A DNA stretch of 64,000 nt, from positions 62,001 through 126,000 of the forward strand of contig NZ_JAATVY010000012.1 of the NCBI RefSeq assembly GCF_011947195.1. Reading direction: 5' to 3'. Below are positions 38,678-47,059 of this stretch, one piece after another; the first letter of the stretch is position 1; every line of letters starts with the position of its first letter. Origin of the DNA: Planosporangium thailandense. Its GTDB lineage: Bacteria > Actinomycetota > Actinomycetes > Mycobacteriales > Micromonosporaceae. The notes below the pieces were generated by a model, which worked only from the letters and a program-made list of their open reading frames with translations, was not told the origin of the DNA and did not search any database. Made by a program: the position numbers and the translations under genes.

Positions 38678-39463
38678 GTGACCGCGCCGAACTTCGGTGA
38701 GCAGGGCGGCCGGCTGACGTACGGCACCTATCTGCGGATCGCGGAGCTGCTGGAGCAGCAGGTGCCCGAGTCCGACCCGGCCGCCCACGACGAGCTCCTG
38801 TTCATCACCATCCACCAGGTCTACGAGCTGTGGTTCAAGCTGCTGCTGTCGGAGCTGACCGACGCCCGGGACCGGATGCTGGCGGGGGAGAGCTACCTGC
38901 CCCGGGTGCGGCTGGAGCGCTGCCGGTCGATCGAGCGCGTGCTCGTCGGCCAGGTCGACGTGATCGACACGATGACGCCGCAGGACTTCCTCGCGTTCCG
39001 TAACAAGCTGGCGCCGGCGTCGGGCTTCCAGTCCAACCAGTTCCGGGAGATCGAGTTCCTGTCCGGGCTGAAGGACCCGTCCTACCTGCGCCGCTTCCGC
39101 GGCCTCAGCGAGGCGGAGCAGGCGCGGCTGCGGCGGCGGCTCGACGAGCCGAGCCTGTGGGACGCGTTCCTCGCGGTGCTGGTGAAGGCCGGGTTCGCCG
39201 TGGAGACCGCCGAGCAGCGGTTCGAGGCGTACGCCGTGATCGCGCGGGATCGGGAGCGCTACGGCCAGCTGTGGGATCTGGCGGAGGCCCTCGTGGATCA
39301 CGACCAGGCGTGGTCGCTGTGGCGCGCCCGGCACGTCCTCATGGCCGAGCGCCAGATCGGCACCAAGCCGGGCACCGGCGGCAGCGCCGGTGGGGCGTAC
39401 CTGCGTTCCCGCGTGGAGACGCGGTTCTATCCCGAGCTGTGGGAGCTGCGCAGCCGGCTGTAG
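38678..39463 (+). CDS. kynA: tryptophan 2,3-dioxygenase
   Basis: Haem enzyme that opens the indole ring of tryptophan to N-formylkynurenine. 261 residues. LTYGTYLRIAELLEQQ and HDELLFITIHQVYELWFKLLLSEL form the tryptophan pocket, FQSNQFREIEFLSG is conserved, and WRARHVLMAERQIGTKPGTGG holds the haem-ligand His219 and the substrate-closing GTGG loop. It ends FYPELWELRSRL. The start is GTG 38678, three bases after the pruA stop. No kynurenine formamidase or kynureninase gene is in the window. Confidence 0.94.
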   Translation: MTAPNFGEQGGRLTYGTYLRIAELLEQQVPESDPAAHDELLFITIHQVYELWFKLLLSELTDARDRMLAGESYLPRVRLERCRSIERVLVGQVDVIDTMTPQDFLAFRNKLAPASGFQSNQFREIEFLSGLKDPSYLRRFRGLSEAEQARLRRRLDEPSLWDAFLAVLVKAGFAVETAEQRFEAYAVIARDRERYGQLWDLAEALVDHDQAWSLWRARHVLMAERQIGTKPGTGGSAGGAYLRSRVETRFYPELWELRSRL

Positions 39464-39487
39464 GCGACCGACACTGCGCAGCCGCCT

Positions 39488-40489
39488 TCAGGCGGCCAGC
39501 GGCAGCACGGAGTCGGGGGCGCGGCGCAGCGCCGCGCGCAGCGCGCTCTCGACGTCCGTCGGATCTCCGAGGGCGTCGAGCGCGAGCAGCGCCGCGCCCA
39601 TGACCGGCGCGTCCGTCACCACCGCCACCTGCGCACGCGGGGCGTACGCCCGGATGCCGGTGAGCACCGGCTCGTGCAGGTGCGGATGCCGGGCGCGCAG
39701 GACGCCGCCGCCGAGCACGACATGGTGCCCGGCGTCCCGCAGGCCGAGCCGGTCGCAGGCGACGCGGTGCAGGGCCAGGATCTCCTCGACCTGCCGGGCG
39801 ACGACGCGCGCGGCGACCTCGTCGCCGGCGGCCGCGACCGCGAACAGCACGGCGCTCAGCTCGGCGATCCGCTCCTCGGGGATCTCGCCCAGGTGAAGGC
39901 CGGCGCTGACGCTCTCCACCGTCGGCCGCCCGAAGTGCCGCGCCACCGCCATTGACAGCGCGGTGGGCCGGCCCCGGCCGTCCTCACCGCGCGCGGCGTG
40001 CCACAGCGCGAGCTGAGCGAGGTGGTGGCCGCCGCCCCAGTCGCCGGAGATGGGGCCCAGCGACGGGAACCGGGCGGTGCGGCCGTCGGCGGCCCGACCG
40101 ACGCAGTTGATGCCGGCGCCGCACACCACCGCGATGGCGTCCGGTTCGGCGGTACCGGCGCGCATCAGCGCGAAGGTATCGTTGTCGACCACGCTGGCCC
40201 GCGCCCACCCGCGGTCGTCGACCGCGGCGCGCAGCCGGTCGACCTCGACGGGCAGGTCGGCGCCGGCCAGGTACACCGAGATCAGCTCGATCCGCGCGCC
40301 CGCCGGCACCCCGGCGGTCGTCCGCGCGTGCGTGATCAGCCGGTCGAGCAGGGCCAGGCAACCCGGTACGCCGAGCCGGTGCGGCGACGAGCCCGGACCC
40401 CGGACGAACGCGAGGATCTCCCCGGCAGCGGTGCCGAGCACCACGTCGGTCTTGGAGTTGCCGCCGTCGACGGCCACGAAAAGCGTCAC
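39488..40489 (-). CDS. BadF/NagK-type sugar kinase
   Basis: Hexokinase-fold ATPase of the BadF/BadG family, most like N-acetylglucosamine kinases; about 333 residues. Phosphate 1 is FVAVDGGNSKTDVVLG, phosphate 2 region is AVVCGAGINCVG with GPISGDWGGGHHLAQLA, and the adenosine motif is HVVLGGGVLRA. The start GTG 40489 overlaps the GH4 stop (GTGA); GTG 40498 is an alternative that adds three residues. Last gene of the sugar operon; it probably phosphorylates the imported sugar or its hydrolysis product. Confidence 0.85.
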   Translation of the reverse strand: MTLFVAVDGGNSKTDVVLGTAAGEILAFVRGPGSSPHRLGVPGCLALLDRLITHARTTAGVPAGARIELISVYLAGADLPVEVDRLRAAVDDRGWARASVVDNDTFALMRAGTAEPDAIAVVCGAGINCVGRAADGRTARFPSLGPISGDWGGGHHLAQLALWHAARGEDGRGRPTALSMAVARHFGRPTVESVSAGLHLGEIPEERIAELSAVLFAVAAAGDEVAARVVARQVEEILALHRVACDRLGLRDAGHHVVLGGGVLRARHPHLHEPVLTGIRAYAPRAQVAVVTDAPVMGAALLALDALGDPTDVESALRAALRRAPDSVLPLAA

Positions 40490-41751
40490 CGGGCCCACGC
40501 CAGGTGCTGGGAGTTCGCCGCGAGCAGCTCGTCGGTCAGCGTCTCGGCGTACTCGTGCTGCCCCACCAGCGGGTGCGCCAGCAGCGCGCGGTACACCCGC
40601 TGCCGCCCGCCGCGCAGCGCGGCGTCGACGGCGAGCCGCTCGTACCCGGCGACCGCGCCGACGAGGCCGGCGAGGTCGCCGGGCAGCGGTGCGACCTCAC
40701 ACGCGACGGGTCCGCCGGGGCCGACGCGCGCGGAGACCTCGATGACCGACTCGTCGGGCAGAAACGGCAGGGTGCCGTCGTTGCGGACGTTCACCGAGTG
40801 CACGCCGTCGGGGTCGAGGCCGCGCAGCGCGGCGATCAGGCCGACCGCCGCCTCCGAGTAGAACGCCCCGCCCCGCTGGCCGAGCAGCTCCGGCTTGGTG
40901 GTCAGACCAACGTCGCGGTACATCTCCAGCAGCTCCGCCTCGATCTCGGCGACCCGCTGACCCCGGGTGCTCTCCCCGCGTTCCTCGCGTACGACGAGGT
41001 CGTGGCAGTAGAAGTAGCGCAGGTAGTACGACGGGACGCAGCCGAGGGCCGACAGTACGGTCGCGGGGAGCCCCACCTCCCCGGCCAGCTCGTCGAGATG
41101 GTCCGCGAGCAGTTCGGGCAGCCGGTCGACCCCGTCGACGTACGCGGCCTGTTCCCACGTCAGGTGGTTGAGGCCGACGTGGTCGAGGACGACGGCGTCG
41201 GGGGAGACGCCGAGCAGGCGGGCGAAGCGTCGCTGGAACCCGATCGCCACGTTGCACAGCCCGACCGCGCGGTGTCCCGCGTCGAGCAGGGCGCGGGTGA
41301 CGATGCCGACCGGGTTGGTGAAGTCGATGATCCAGGCGTCGGGGTTGGCCCGCTTCGCGGCGCGGGCGGCCACGTCGAGCACGACCGGTACGGTCCGCAG
41401 CGCCTTGGCGAGCCCGCCGGCCCCGGTGGTCTCCTGGCCGACGCAGCCGCACGCCAGCGGGAACGTCTCGTCGCTGATCCGGGCGGCCTGCCCGCCGACG
41501 CGCAGCTGGACGATGACCGCGTCGGCGCCGTCGAGCCCGGCGTCGGCCGAGGTGGTCCAGGTGACCCGGCCGGGATGTCCGTGGTGGTCGAAGATGCGCC
41601 GGGAGAACCCGCCCACGATCTCCAGCCGGTCGCCCGCCGGGTCGATCAGGGCCAGTTCGTCGACCTCCAGCCCCGTGTCACGCAGCCGGGCGAACCCGTC
41701 GACCAGTTCGGGGGTGTACGTCGAGCCGCCACCCACCACCGCGATCTTCAT
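40486..41751 (-). CDS. GH4-family 6-phospho-beta-glucosidase
   Basis: NAD- and metal-dependent glycoside hydrolase family 4; 421 residues. The N-terminal Rossmann fold shows KIAVVGGGSTYTPELVDGF, and the metal site is in GLCNVAIGFQRRF (Cys near residue 165) and LDHVGLNHLTW (His near 195). DFTNPVGIVTRALLDA and RNDGTLPFLPDESVIEVS are conserved in this family. ATG 41751 lies 2 bases after the permease stop. GH4 enzymes of this group usually hydrolyse 6-phospho sugars, made by a PTS; here the genes beside it are an ABC importer and a kinase. Confidence 0.9.
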   Translation of the reverse strand: MKIAVVGGGSTYTPELVDGFARLRDTGLEVDELALIDPAGDRLEIVGGFSRRIFDHHGHPGRVTWTTSADAGLDGADAVIVQLRVGGQAARISDETFPLACGCVGQETTGAGGLAKALRTVPVVLDVAARAAKRANPDAWIIDFTNPVGIVTRALLDAGHRAVGLCNVAIGFQRRFARLLGVSPDAVVLDHVGLNHLTWEQAAYVDGVDRLPELLADHLDELAGEVGLPATVLSALGCVPSYYLRYFYCHDLVVREERGESTRGQRVAEIEAELLEMYRDVGLTTKPELLGQRGGAFYSEAAVGLIAALRGLDPDGVHSVNVRNDGTLPFLPDESVIEVSARVGPGGPVACEVAPLPGDLAGLVGAVAGYERLAVDAALRGGRQRVYRALLAHPLVGQHEYAETLTDELLAANSQHLAWAR

Positions 41752-41753
41752 GT

Positions 41754-42575
41754 CTAGCCCTTCACTCCGGTCAGCGTGACACCTTGGACGAAAGCCTTCT
41801 GCGCGAAGAAGAACACGACGACGATGGGGGCCATCGTCAGCACGGTCGCGGCGGTCACCAGGTTCCACTCCACGTGGTGCAACGAGCGGAACGAGGCCAA
41901 CCCGAGCGAGAGCGTCCAGTTCTGCTCGTTCTCGCTGGTGTACAGCAGCGGGCCGTAGTAGTCGTTCCAGGCGTAGAAGAACTGGAAGAGAGCCGCCGCG
42001 GCGATGCCCGGACGGGCCATCGGCGCGACCACCCGCAGCAGCACGCGCCACTCACCGCAACCGTCCACCCTGGCCGCGTCGAGGTACTCCTCGGGGATCG
42101 TGAGCAGGAACTGGCGCATCAGGAAGATGGAGAACGCGTCGCCGAACAGCATCGGGACGATCAGCGGCCACAGCGTGCCGGTCAGGTGGTACCGCGCCCA
42201 CATCAGGTACAGCGGCACCGTCACGACCTGCGGCGGCAGCATCATCATGCAGATGATGAGCACGAAGACGACGCCGCGGCCGCGCCAGCGCAGCTTGGCG
42301 AGGGCGTACGCCGCCGGGACGCTGGACGCCAGCATGAACAGGGTGGCCAGTCCCGCGTACACGATGGTGTTGAGCAGGTACCGCGGCATGGCGGTCCTGC
42401 GGAACACGTCGGCGTAGTTGCCGGGGTGCCAGGTGCGCGGCCAGAAGTCGCTCGTGAGCGCCTGGTTGCTGCTCATCAGCGAGGTCAGGACGATGAACAC
42501 GACCGGCGCCAGGAACGCCACGCTCAGCGCGATCGCCACGCTGTGCCGCGCGATCCAGTACAGCTTCGCGCTCAT
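41754..42575 (-). CDS. sugar ABC transporter permease (MalG class)
   Basis: A 273-residue permease with six spans, starting LYWIARHSVAIALSVAFLAPVVFIVLTSLM. The EAA loop is EYLDAARVDGCGEWRVLLRVVAP (about 180-202). ATG 42575 overlaps the stop of the partner permease (ATGA), and GGGGAG lies 8 bases upstream. It works with the MalF-class gene upstream. No ATPase gene is in the operon, as is usual for actinobacterial sugar importers sharing an MsiK-type ATPase. Confidence 0.92.
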   Translation of the reverse strand: MSAKLYWIARHSVAIALSVAFLAPVVFIVLTSLMSSNQALTSDFWPRTWHPGNYADVFRRTAMPRYLLNTIVYAGLATLFMLASSVPAAYALAKLRWRGRGVVFVLIICMMMLPPQVVTVPLYLMWARYHLTGTLWPLIVPMLFGDAFSIFLMRQFLLTIPEEYLDAARVDGCGEWRVLLRVVAPMARPGIAAAALFQFFYAWNDYYGPLLYTSENEQNWTLSLGLASFRSLHHVEWNLVTAATVLTMAPIVVVFFFAQKAFVQGVTLTGVKG

Positions 42576-43555
42576 CGCGTGGTCTCCCCTCGGAAGGTAC
42601 GGCGCAGCAGTACGGCGGTCGCCGCGAACGCGACCACGAACAGCACCACCGCGAGGGCGTTGGCGTAGCCGAGCGCGTTGTACCGGAACCCGACCATGTA
42701 CAGCCACAGCGGGTAGGTGAACGTCGAACCCAGCGGATAGCCGAAGGTGGACGAGATGCCGCCGCCGGTGGTGGCCTGGCCGCTGGCGACGGAGGCGGCG
42801 ACGGCGGCCTGGGTGAAGTACTGCAGGGTCTGGATGACCCCGGTGATCGCCACGAACGTGATGACCGGCGAGATGGATGCCCACGTGACGTACCGGAACC
42901 GTTGCCACGCGTTGGCGCCGTCGAGTTCGGCGGCCTCGTAGTACATCTGCGGCACGTCCAGCAGCGCCGCCAAGAATATGATCATGATGTCGCCGACGCC
43001 CCAGAGCCCGAGCAGGACCAGCGAGGGCTTGGCCCAGCCGGGGTCGTTGAACCACAGCGGACCCTGGATGCCGACCGACCTGAGCATCGTGTTCACCGGT
43101 CCGGTCCCCGGCTTGAACAGGAACACGAACGCCAGGGTGGCCGCCACCGGCGGAGCCAGCGCCGGCAGGTAGAACAGCGTGCGGTAGAAGCCGCCGCCGC
43201 GCTTGAAACGGGTCAGCAGCAGCGCCGACCCGATGGCCGCGGCGATGCGCGCCGGCACCATGACCACGACGAGGTACAGGGTGTTGACGGCGGCTTTGCG
43301 CAGCGTCGGGTCGTGCGCCATCGCCCGGTAGTTGCTCAGTCCGACCCAGTGCGGCGTCGAGATCAGGTCGAACTTGGTGAAGGAGAAGTACACGGCGGAC
43401 GCGAGCGGGTACAGCAGGAAGACCGCCAGCCCGATGACCGCGGGCGCCATGAACGACAGCACGGTGAGGGTGTGCCGGATCCGGCTGCGGCGGGCCGGGG
43501 CCGCTGACCGGCGGGTGACCCGCCGGTCCGCGAGCCTGACGGTGGGCGCGACCAT
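42572..43555 (-). CDS. sugar ABC transporter permease (MalF class)
   Basis: A 327-residue permease. A basic N tail leads to LTVLSFMAPAVIGLAVFLLYPLASAVYFSFTKF, followed by RTLFYLPALAPPVAATLAFVFLFKPGTGPVN and the EAA loop YYEAAELDGANAWQRFRYVTW (about 205-225). It is 2 bases after the binding-protein stop and overlaps the MalG-class start. Confidence 0.93.
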   Translation of the reverse strand: MVAPTVRLADRRVTRRSAAPARRSRIRHTLTVLSFMAPAVIGLAVFLLYPLASAVYFSFTKFDLISTPHWVGLSNYRAMAHDPTLRKAAVNTLYLVVVMVPARIAAAIGSALLLTRFKRGGGFYRTLFYLPALAPPVAATLAFVFLFKPGTGPVNTMLRSVGIQGPLWFNDPGWAKPSLVLLGLWGVGDIMIIFLAALLDVPQMYYEAAELDGANAWQRFRYVTWASISPVITFVAITGVIQTLQYFTQAAVAASVASGQATTGGGISSTFGYPLGSTFTYPLWLYMVGFRYNALGYANALAVVLFVVAFAATAVLLRRTFRGETTR

Positions 43556-43557
43556 CG

Positions 43558-44913
43558 CTAGCCGCCGAGCTGGATGAGCTGGTTGATCTGGTTGTCGACG
43601 TCCTTCAGACCGGCGTTCAGGTCGGCGACCTTGCCGGCCTGGTAGCTGCTGAGGAAGTCCTGGAACTTCTCCTGGTACGCGGGCCCGACCGGGGACGGGG
43701 GAGTGGTCGACGACCGGGGGTTGGTGAAGATCTGGATGAAGGTCTTGAACTCGGGTCCGGCCTCAAGGGCGGGCGAGCTCAGGGCGTCGGTCGTCGTCGG
43801 TACGTTCTTGAGCCCGTTGGCGAGCTTGACGATCGTGCCGGTGTTCGCCGTCAGGTACTTGACCAGCTCCCAGGCCGCCTCGGGGTTCTTGGCGGTCTTC
43901 GACACACCGATGACGTTGCCGGTGACATAGCCGGCGCCGTAGTTCGCGCCGTCCCTGGTCGGCAGTGGGGCGACCCCGAACTTCACGTTGGGTGCCTGGT
44001 CAGCGAGGAAGGCGAGCCGGAACTCGGCGTCGATGTTGATCGCCACCTGGCCCTTCTGGAAGGCGTTGTCGGCGCTGAACTCATCGCCCAGGCTGGACCG
44101 GAACGCCTCCAGCTTGTCGTAGCCGTACCAGTCGACGAGGCTCTTCTGCCAAGTCAGCAGGTCCTTCCAGGCCGGGTCGGAGCCGATCGCGGACTTGCCG
44201 TCCCTGGCCAGCCAGGTGGCGCCGACCGCCGGGGCGAGGTGCGCGGGGGAGTTCTCGTAGAAGTTGAACAACGGCAGGAAGCCGGCGACCTTGATGCTGC
44301 CGTCGGGTTTGAAGACGGTGATCTTCTTGGCGTCGTCGGCCAGCTCGGCCAGGGTCCGGGGCGGGTTGGCGATCCCGGCCGCGGCGAAGAGGTCGGAGTT
44401 GTAGTAGATGCCGTACGCGTCGGCGAGGACCGGCATCGCACACCGCTTGCCGTTGAACTCGGTGTACTGCTTGACGGGGCCGGCGAACGCGCCCAGGTCG
44501 ACGGAGTCCCGCTTGAGGTACGGGTTGAGGTCGATCCAGGCCCCTGACGAGCAGAACTTGCCGACGATGTCGGTGGAGTAGGACAGCCCGACGTCGGGGC
44601 CGTTGCCGGCGCCGATCGCCTGGGTCATCTTGGCGTCGTCCTGGCCGCCCTTGACCGTCACCTTGATCTTCGGGTGGCTGGCCCGGAAGTCGGCGAGGAC
44701 CTGGTTCATGGCGTCGTTCTCGCGGTCGGTGAACGGGTGCCAGAACTCGACCGCCCCGGAGGCTTGCGCGCCTGCCGGCGCCGGCCCGCTCTGCCGGGGA
44801 GCGGGCGTACATGCTGCTGCCGCGAGTAACGCGGCCGTGCTCGCCACCGCGAGCACGACGCGTGCCCGGGTGAGCGTACGAAGGCGCGCGTGACCGCGCC
44901 GTCGACCGGTCAT
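43558..44913 (-). CDS. sugar-binding lipoprotein of ABC transporter (family 1)
   Basis: A 451-residue extracellular binding protein. The signal has a very basic MTGRRRGHARLRTLTRAR start, a core VVLAVASTAALLAA and lipobox AAAC with Cys35. The mature domain starts GAVEFWHPFTDRENDAMNQVLADFRASHPKIKVTV, the family 1 sugar-binding pattern, and has IYYNSDLFAAAGIANPPRTLAEL. ATG 44913 lies 42 bases after the ROK stop, so there is little room for a separate promoter and the operon probably starts with the ROK gene. Confidence 0.92.
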   Translation of the reverse strand: MTGRRRGHARLRTLTRARVVLAVASTAALLAAAACTPAPRQSGPAPAGAQASGAVEFWHPFTDRENDAMNQVLADFRASHPKIKVTVKGGQDDAKMTQAIGAGNGPDVGLSYSTDIVGKFCSSGAWIDLNPYLKRDSVDLGAFAGPVKQYTEFNGKRCAMPVLADAYGIYYNSDLFAAAGIANPPRTLAELADDAKKITVFKPDGSIKVAGFLPLFNFYENSPAHLAPAVGATWLARDGKSAIGSDPAWKDLLTWQKSLVDWYGYDKLEAFRSSLGDEFSADNAFQKGQVAINIDAEFRLAFLADQAPNVKFGVAPLPTRDGANYGAGYVTGNVIGVSKTAKNPEAAWELVKYLTANTGTIVKLANGLKNVPTTTDALSSPALEAGPEFKTFIQIFTNPRSSTTPPSPVGPAYQEKFQDFLSSYQAGKVADLNAGLKDVDNQINQLIQLGG

Positions 44914-44955
44914 CGGTTCTTCCTCTCGGGAGCGACGGACGTGTGGGGGTGCGGA

Positions 44956-46146
44956 TCAGGTTGTGGATTCGTGTACGGAGGTGATGAGCGCTTCGTGCAC
45001 CGTGGTGAGCCCGGCGTCCAGGGCGCCCAGGAGCACCGCGTCGTCGTCGATCGCGGTGACCGCGATCGTGGTTTCGAGTGGTTCGGCCCGGGCCATCGCC
45101 GCGGTGACCGCGTCCCGCAGTGCCGGACCGCCCGCCCGGCCCACCTGACCGGCCAGGACGACCAGCGGCGGGTCGAGCACCGCGATGACCGCCGCGAGGC
45201 CGACCGAGACCCGGCCGGCGAGCGCGGCGAGGAACGGGGCGGCGTCCTCGGCCCCGGCCGCCGCGGCCGCGACGGCGGCGGCCGGGGTCCGTGCGCGGAT
45301 GCCGTGCTCGGCGGCGAGCGCGAGCACGGCCGGCCCGCCGACCAGGTCCTGGAGATCGACCTTGCGGTCTTCGCCGTCGGGGGCGAACAGCGGCATGTAC
45401 CCGATCTCGCCGGCGCCGCCGCGCGCCCCGCGCAGCAGGGTGCCACCGAGGTCGATGGCGAGGCCGAGGCCCTCGTCACCGAGCCACAGCAGGGCGAAGC
45501 TGTCGGCGTCGCGCGCCGCGCCACGGCGCCGCTCGGCCACCGCGGCGAGGTTGACGTCGTTGTCCACGCCGACGCTGGTGCCGAGTCGGTCGCGGAGCTC
45601 GCGGACCAGCCCCGGCCGGTTCCAGCCGCCGGTGACCCCGACGTGGTGGATCGAGTCGGTCTGGGGGTCGTAGGAGGCCGGGACCGCGAGCTGGACGTGT
45701 GCCAGCCGGCTCGCTGGCGCCCCGGCGTCCGCCCGCAGCCGCTCCACGATTTCGGTCACGGCGGCGACCGGATCGGTGCGCAGGAAGTCGACCGCCACCT
45801 CGGTGCGCGCCCGTACCTGTCCGGAGACGTCGCCGACGGCGGCCGCGACGGACGGGGTGCCGGTCTCGCCGCTGTCGCGTACGGAGACGGCGACCGCGTA
45901 CGCCGCGTCGGGGCTGGCGGCGTAGACCTCGGCGTTGGGGCCCGGGCCGGCGCTGACGTGGCCGACGACCCTGGCCAGCCCGGCGTCGGTGAGCCGCCGG
46001 AGCGCTTCGGAGATCGTCGGCTTGGACAGGCCGGTCAGCTCGCGCAGGTCAGCACGCGTGAGGGGACCGCGCTCGAGGAGATGCGCCAGCGCGGCGCTCT
46101 CGTTGATGGCGCGCAACAGCTTGGACGAACCGGCGAGGCGTGGCAC
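44956..46146 (-). CDS. ROK-family transcriptional regulator
   Basis: Sugar-responsive regulator; 396 residues. The winged helix is LLERGPLTRADLRELTGLSKPTISEALRRLTDAGL (about 24-58). The ROK domain has phosphate loop ALLWLGDEGLGLAIDLGGTLLRG and GGAGEIGYMPLF, with VGVDNDVNLAAV. The whole protein contains no cysteine, so the CxCGxxGCxE zinc motif of most ROK proteins is absent. GTG 46146 has GGAG 5 bases upstream and lies directly behind its own operator. It most likely represses the sugar operon that it heads. Confidence 0.9.
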   Translation of the reverse strand: MPRLAGSSKLLRAINESAALAHLLERGPLTRADLRELTGLSKPTISEALRRLTDAGLARVVGHVSAGPGPNAEVYAASPDAAYAVAVSVRDSGETGTPSVAAAVGDVSGQVRARTEVAVDFLRTDPVAAVTEIVERLRADAGAPASRLAHVQLAVPASYDPQTDSIHHVGVTGGWNRPGLVRELRDRLGTSVGVDNDVNLAAVAERRRGAARDADSFALLWLGDEGLGLAIDLGGTLLRGARGGAGEIGYMPLFAPDGEDRKVDLQDLVGGPAVLALAAEHGIRARTPAAAVAAAAAGAEDAAPFLAALAGRVSVGLAAVIAVLDPPLVVLAGQVGRAGGPALRDAVTAAMARAEPLETTIAVTAIDDDAVLLGALDAGLTTVHEALITSVHESTT

Positions 46147-46155
46147 GACCGCTCC

Positions 46156-46182
46156 AACTGTAAGTAAGACTGACTAACAGTT
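46156..46182 (-). promoter_or_regulatory. operator for the ROK regulator
   Basis: Arms AACTGTAAGT and ACTAACAGTT (19 of 20 positions symmetric) are separated by 7 bases. The site lies just after the predicted transcription start and before the ROK gene, the position of a repressor site. Confidence 0.75.
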
Positions 46183-46189
46183 GCGTCGG

Positions 46190-46218
46190 AACGTAGGCCC
46201 GGCAGCCGGACCTGTCAA
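46190..46218 (-). promoter_or_regulatory. near-consensus promoter of the ROK/sugar operon
   Basis: Read leftward, TTGACA (46218-46213) and TACGTT (46195-46190) are separated by 17 bases. The start would be near 46183, at the edge of the operator. Confidence 0.8.
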
Positions 46219-46522
46219 GAGTCCGCTCTTCGTCCGCCCGCATATCCGCGCCGTACGGGGTTAGGAATTCGGTGGGTCGAACCGACGGAGGCGGCACCGG
46301 AAGCGACGTCCGGATCGTGCGGTCGCGGCCCGCCGAGCGAGGGGCGCTCTCGTTGTCCCCCGATCGGGGGATACGCGATCAGCCCGGACGGCGACAGCGC
46401 CTGCCCTACAAACGGGAATACATCGATAAGCGTTGTCCTATGGCGACAGTCGCGCGAGAACTGTACTTTGTGGATTTAGCCAAAACCTAGACGCCAGCCC
46501 AAATAAATGCGACCGTTGAGTC
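46219..46522. other. intergenic region before the PadR gene
   Basis: No gene is supported. The stretch from about 46410 to 46510 is distinctly AT-richer than the genome around it and probably holds the PadR promoter. The 72-codon frame here has no conserved look. Confidence 0.4.
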
Positions 46523-47038
46523 ATGGTGGAATCTGGTCTCAATGCGACAGCGGCTGCCCTGCTGGGTTTGCTGCACAACGGCCCGATGACCGGGGGTCAG
46601 TTGATGGCGGCCGCGACTCGCGATCTCGGCCCGTTCTGGTCGATGACCCGCAGTCAGGTCTATCGGGAGCTGCCCGCGCTGGCCGACATGGGCTACGTGC
46701 GGCTCGGCAAGCCGGGGCCGCGCTCGAGTCAGCCGTACGCGATCACGCCGGCCGGCAAGCGCGCGTTCGCGCGCTGGCTCGCGGAGCCGTCGGGGCGGGA
46801 GGCGCTACGCAACCCGGTGGCGCTGCGGGTCGCGTTCGGAGACCACCAGTCGGCCGCCCAGCTCAGTGATCTCTACGAGCAGGCCACGGAGTACCACACC
46901 GCGGCCCTCGCCGAGGCGCGGGAGCAGGCCCGCGAGGCCCGGAAGGAAGGCGAGGAGTTCCGGGCGGCGGCCCTGGACTTCGCGGTCGGCTATCACCGAG
47001 CGGCGCTGTCCTGGCTGAAATCGGCCCCCGGGAAATAG
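46523..47038 (+). CDS. PadR-family transcriptional regulator
   Basis: A 171-residue regulator. The winged helix is ALLGLLHNGPMTGGQLMAAATRDLGPFWSMTRSQVYRELPALADMGYV (about 12-60), with the recognition wing LGKPGPRSSQPYAITPAGKRAF. The C-terminal dimerisation helix carries the charged AEAREQAREARKEGEEFR. ATG 46523. prfB starts 18 bases after its stop. The ligand is unknown. Confidence 0.9.
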   Translation: MVESGLNATAAALLGLLHNGPMTGGQLMAAATRDLGPFWSMTRSQVYRELPALADMGYVRLGKPGPRSSQPYAITPAGKRAFARWLAEPSGREALRNPVALRVAFGDHQSAAQLSDLYEQATEYHTAALAEAREQAREARKEGEEFRAAALDFAVGYHRAALSWLKSAPGK

Positions 47039-47043
47039 CAGAC

Positions 47044-47059
47044 TACGCTGGACGACGTG
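47044..47059 (+). promoter_or_regulatory. -10 box placed for leaderless start of prfB
   Basis: TACGCT (47044-47049) is followed by 7 bases and then GTG 47057. It lies between the PadR stop and prfB and leaves no room for a ribosome site. Confidence 0.5.

Noticed and set aside
46272-46490. 72-codon frame between ROK and PadR genes
   Set aside because: No ribosome site and low-complexity N part; the region is AT-rich promoter DNA at its end.
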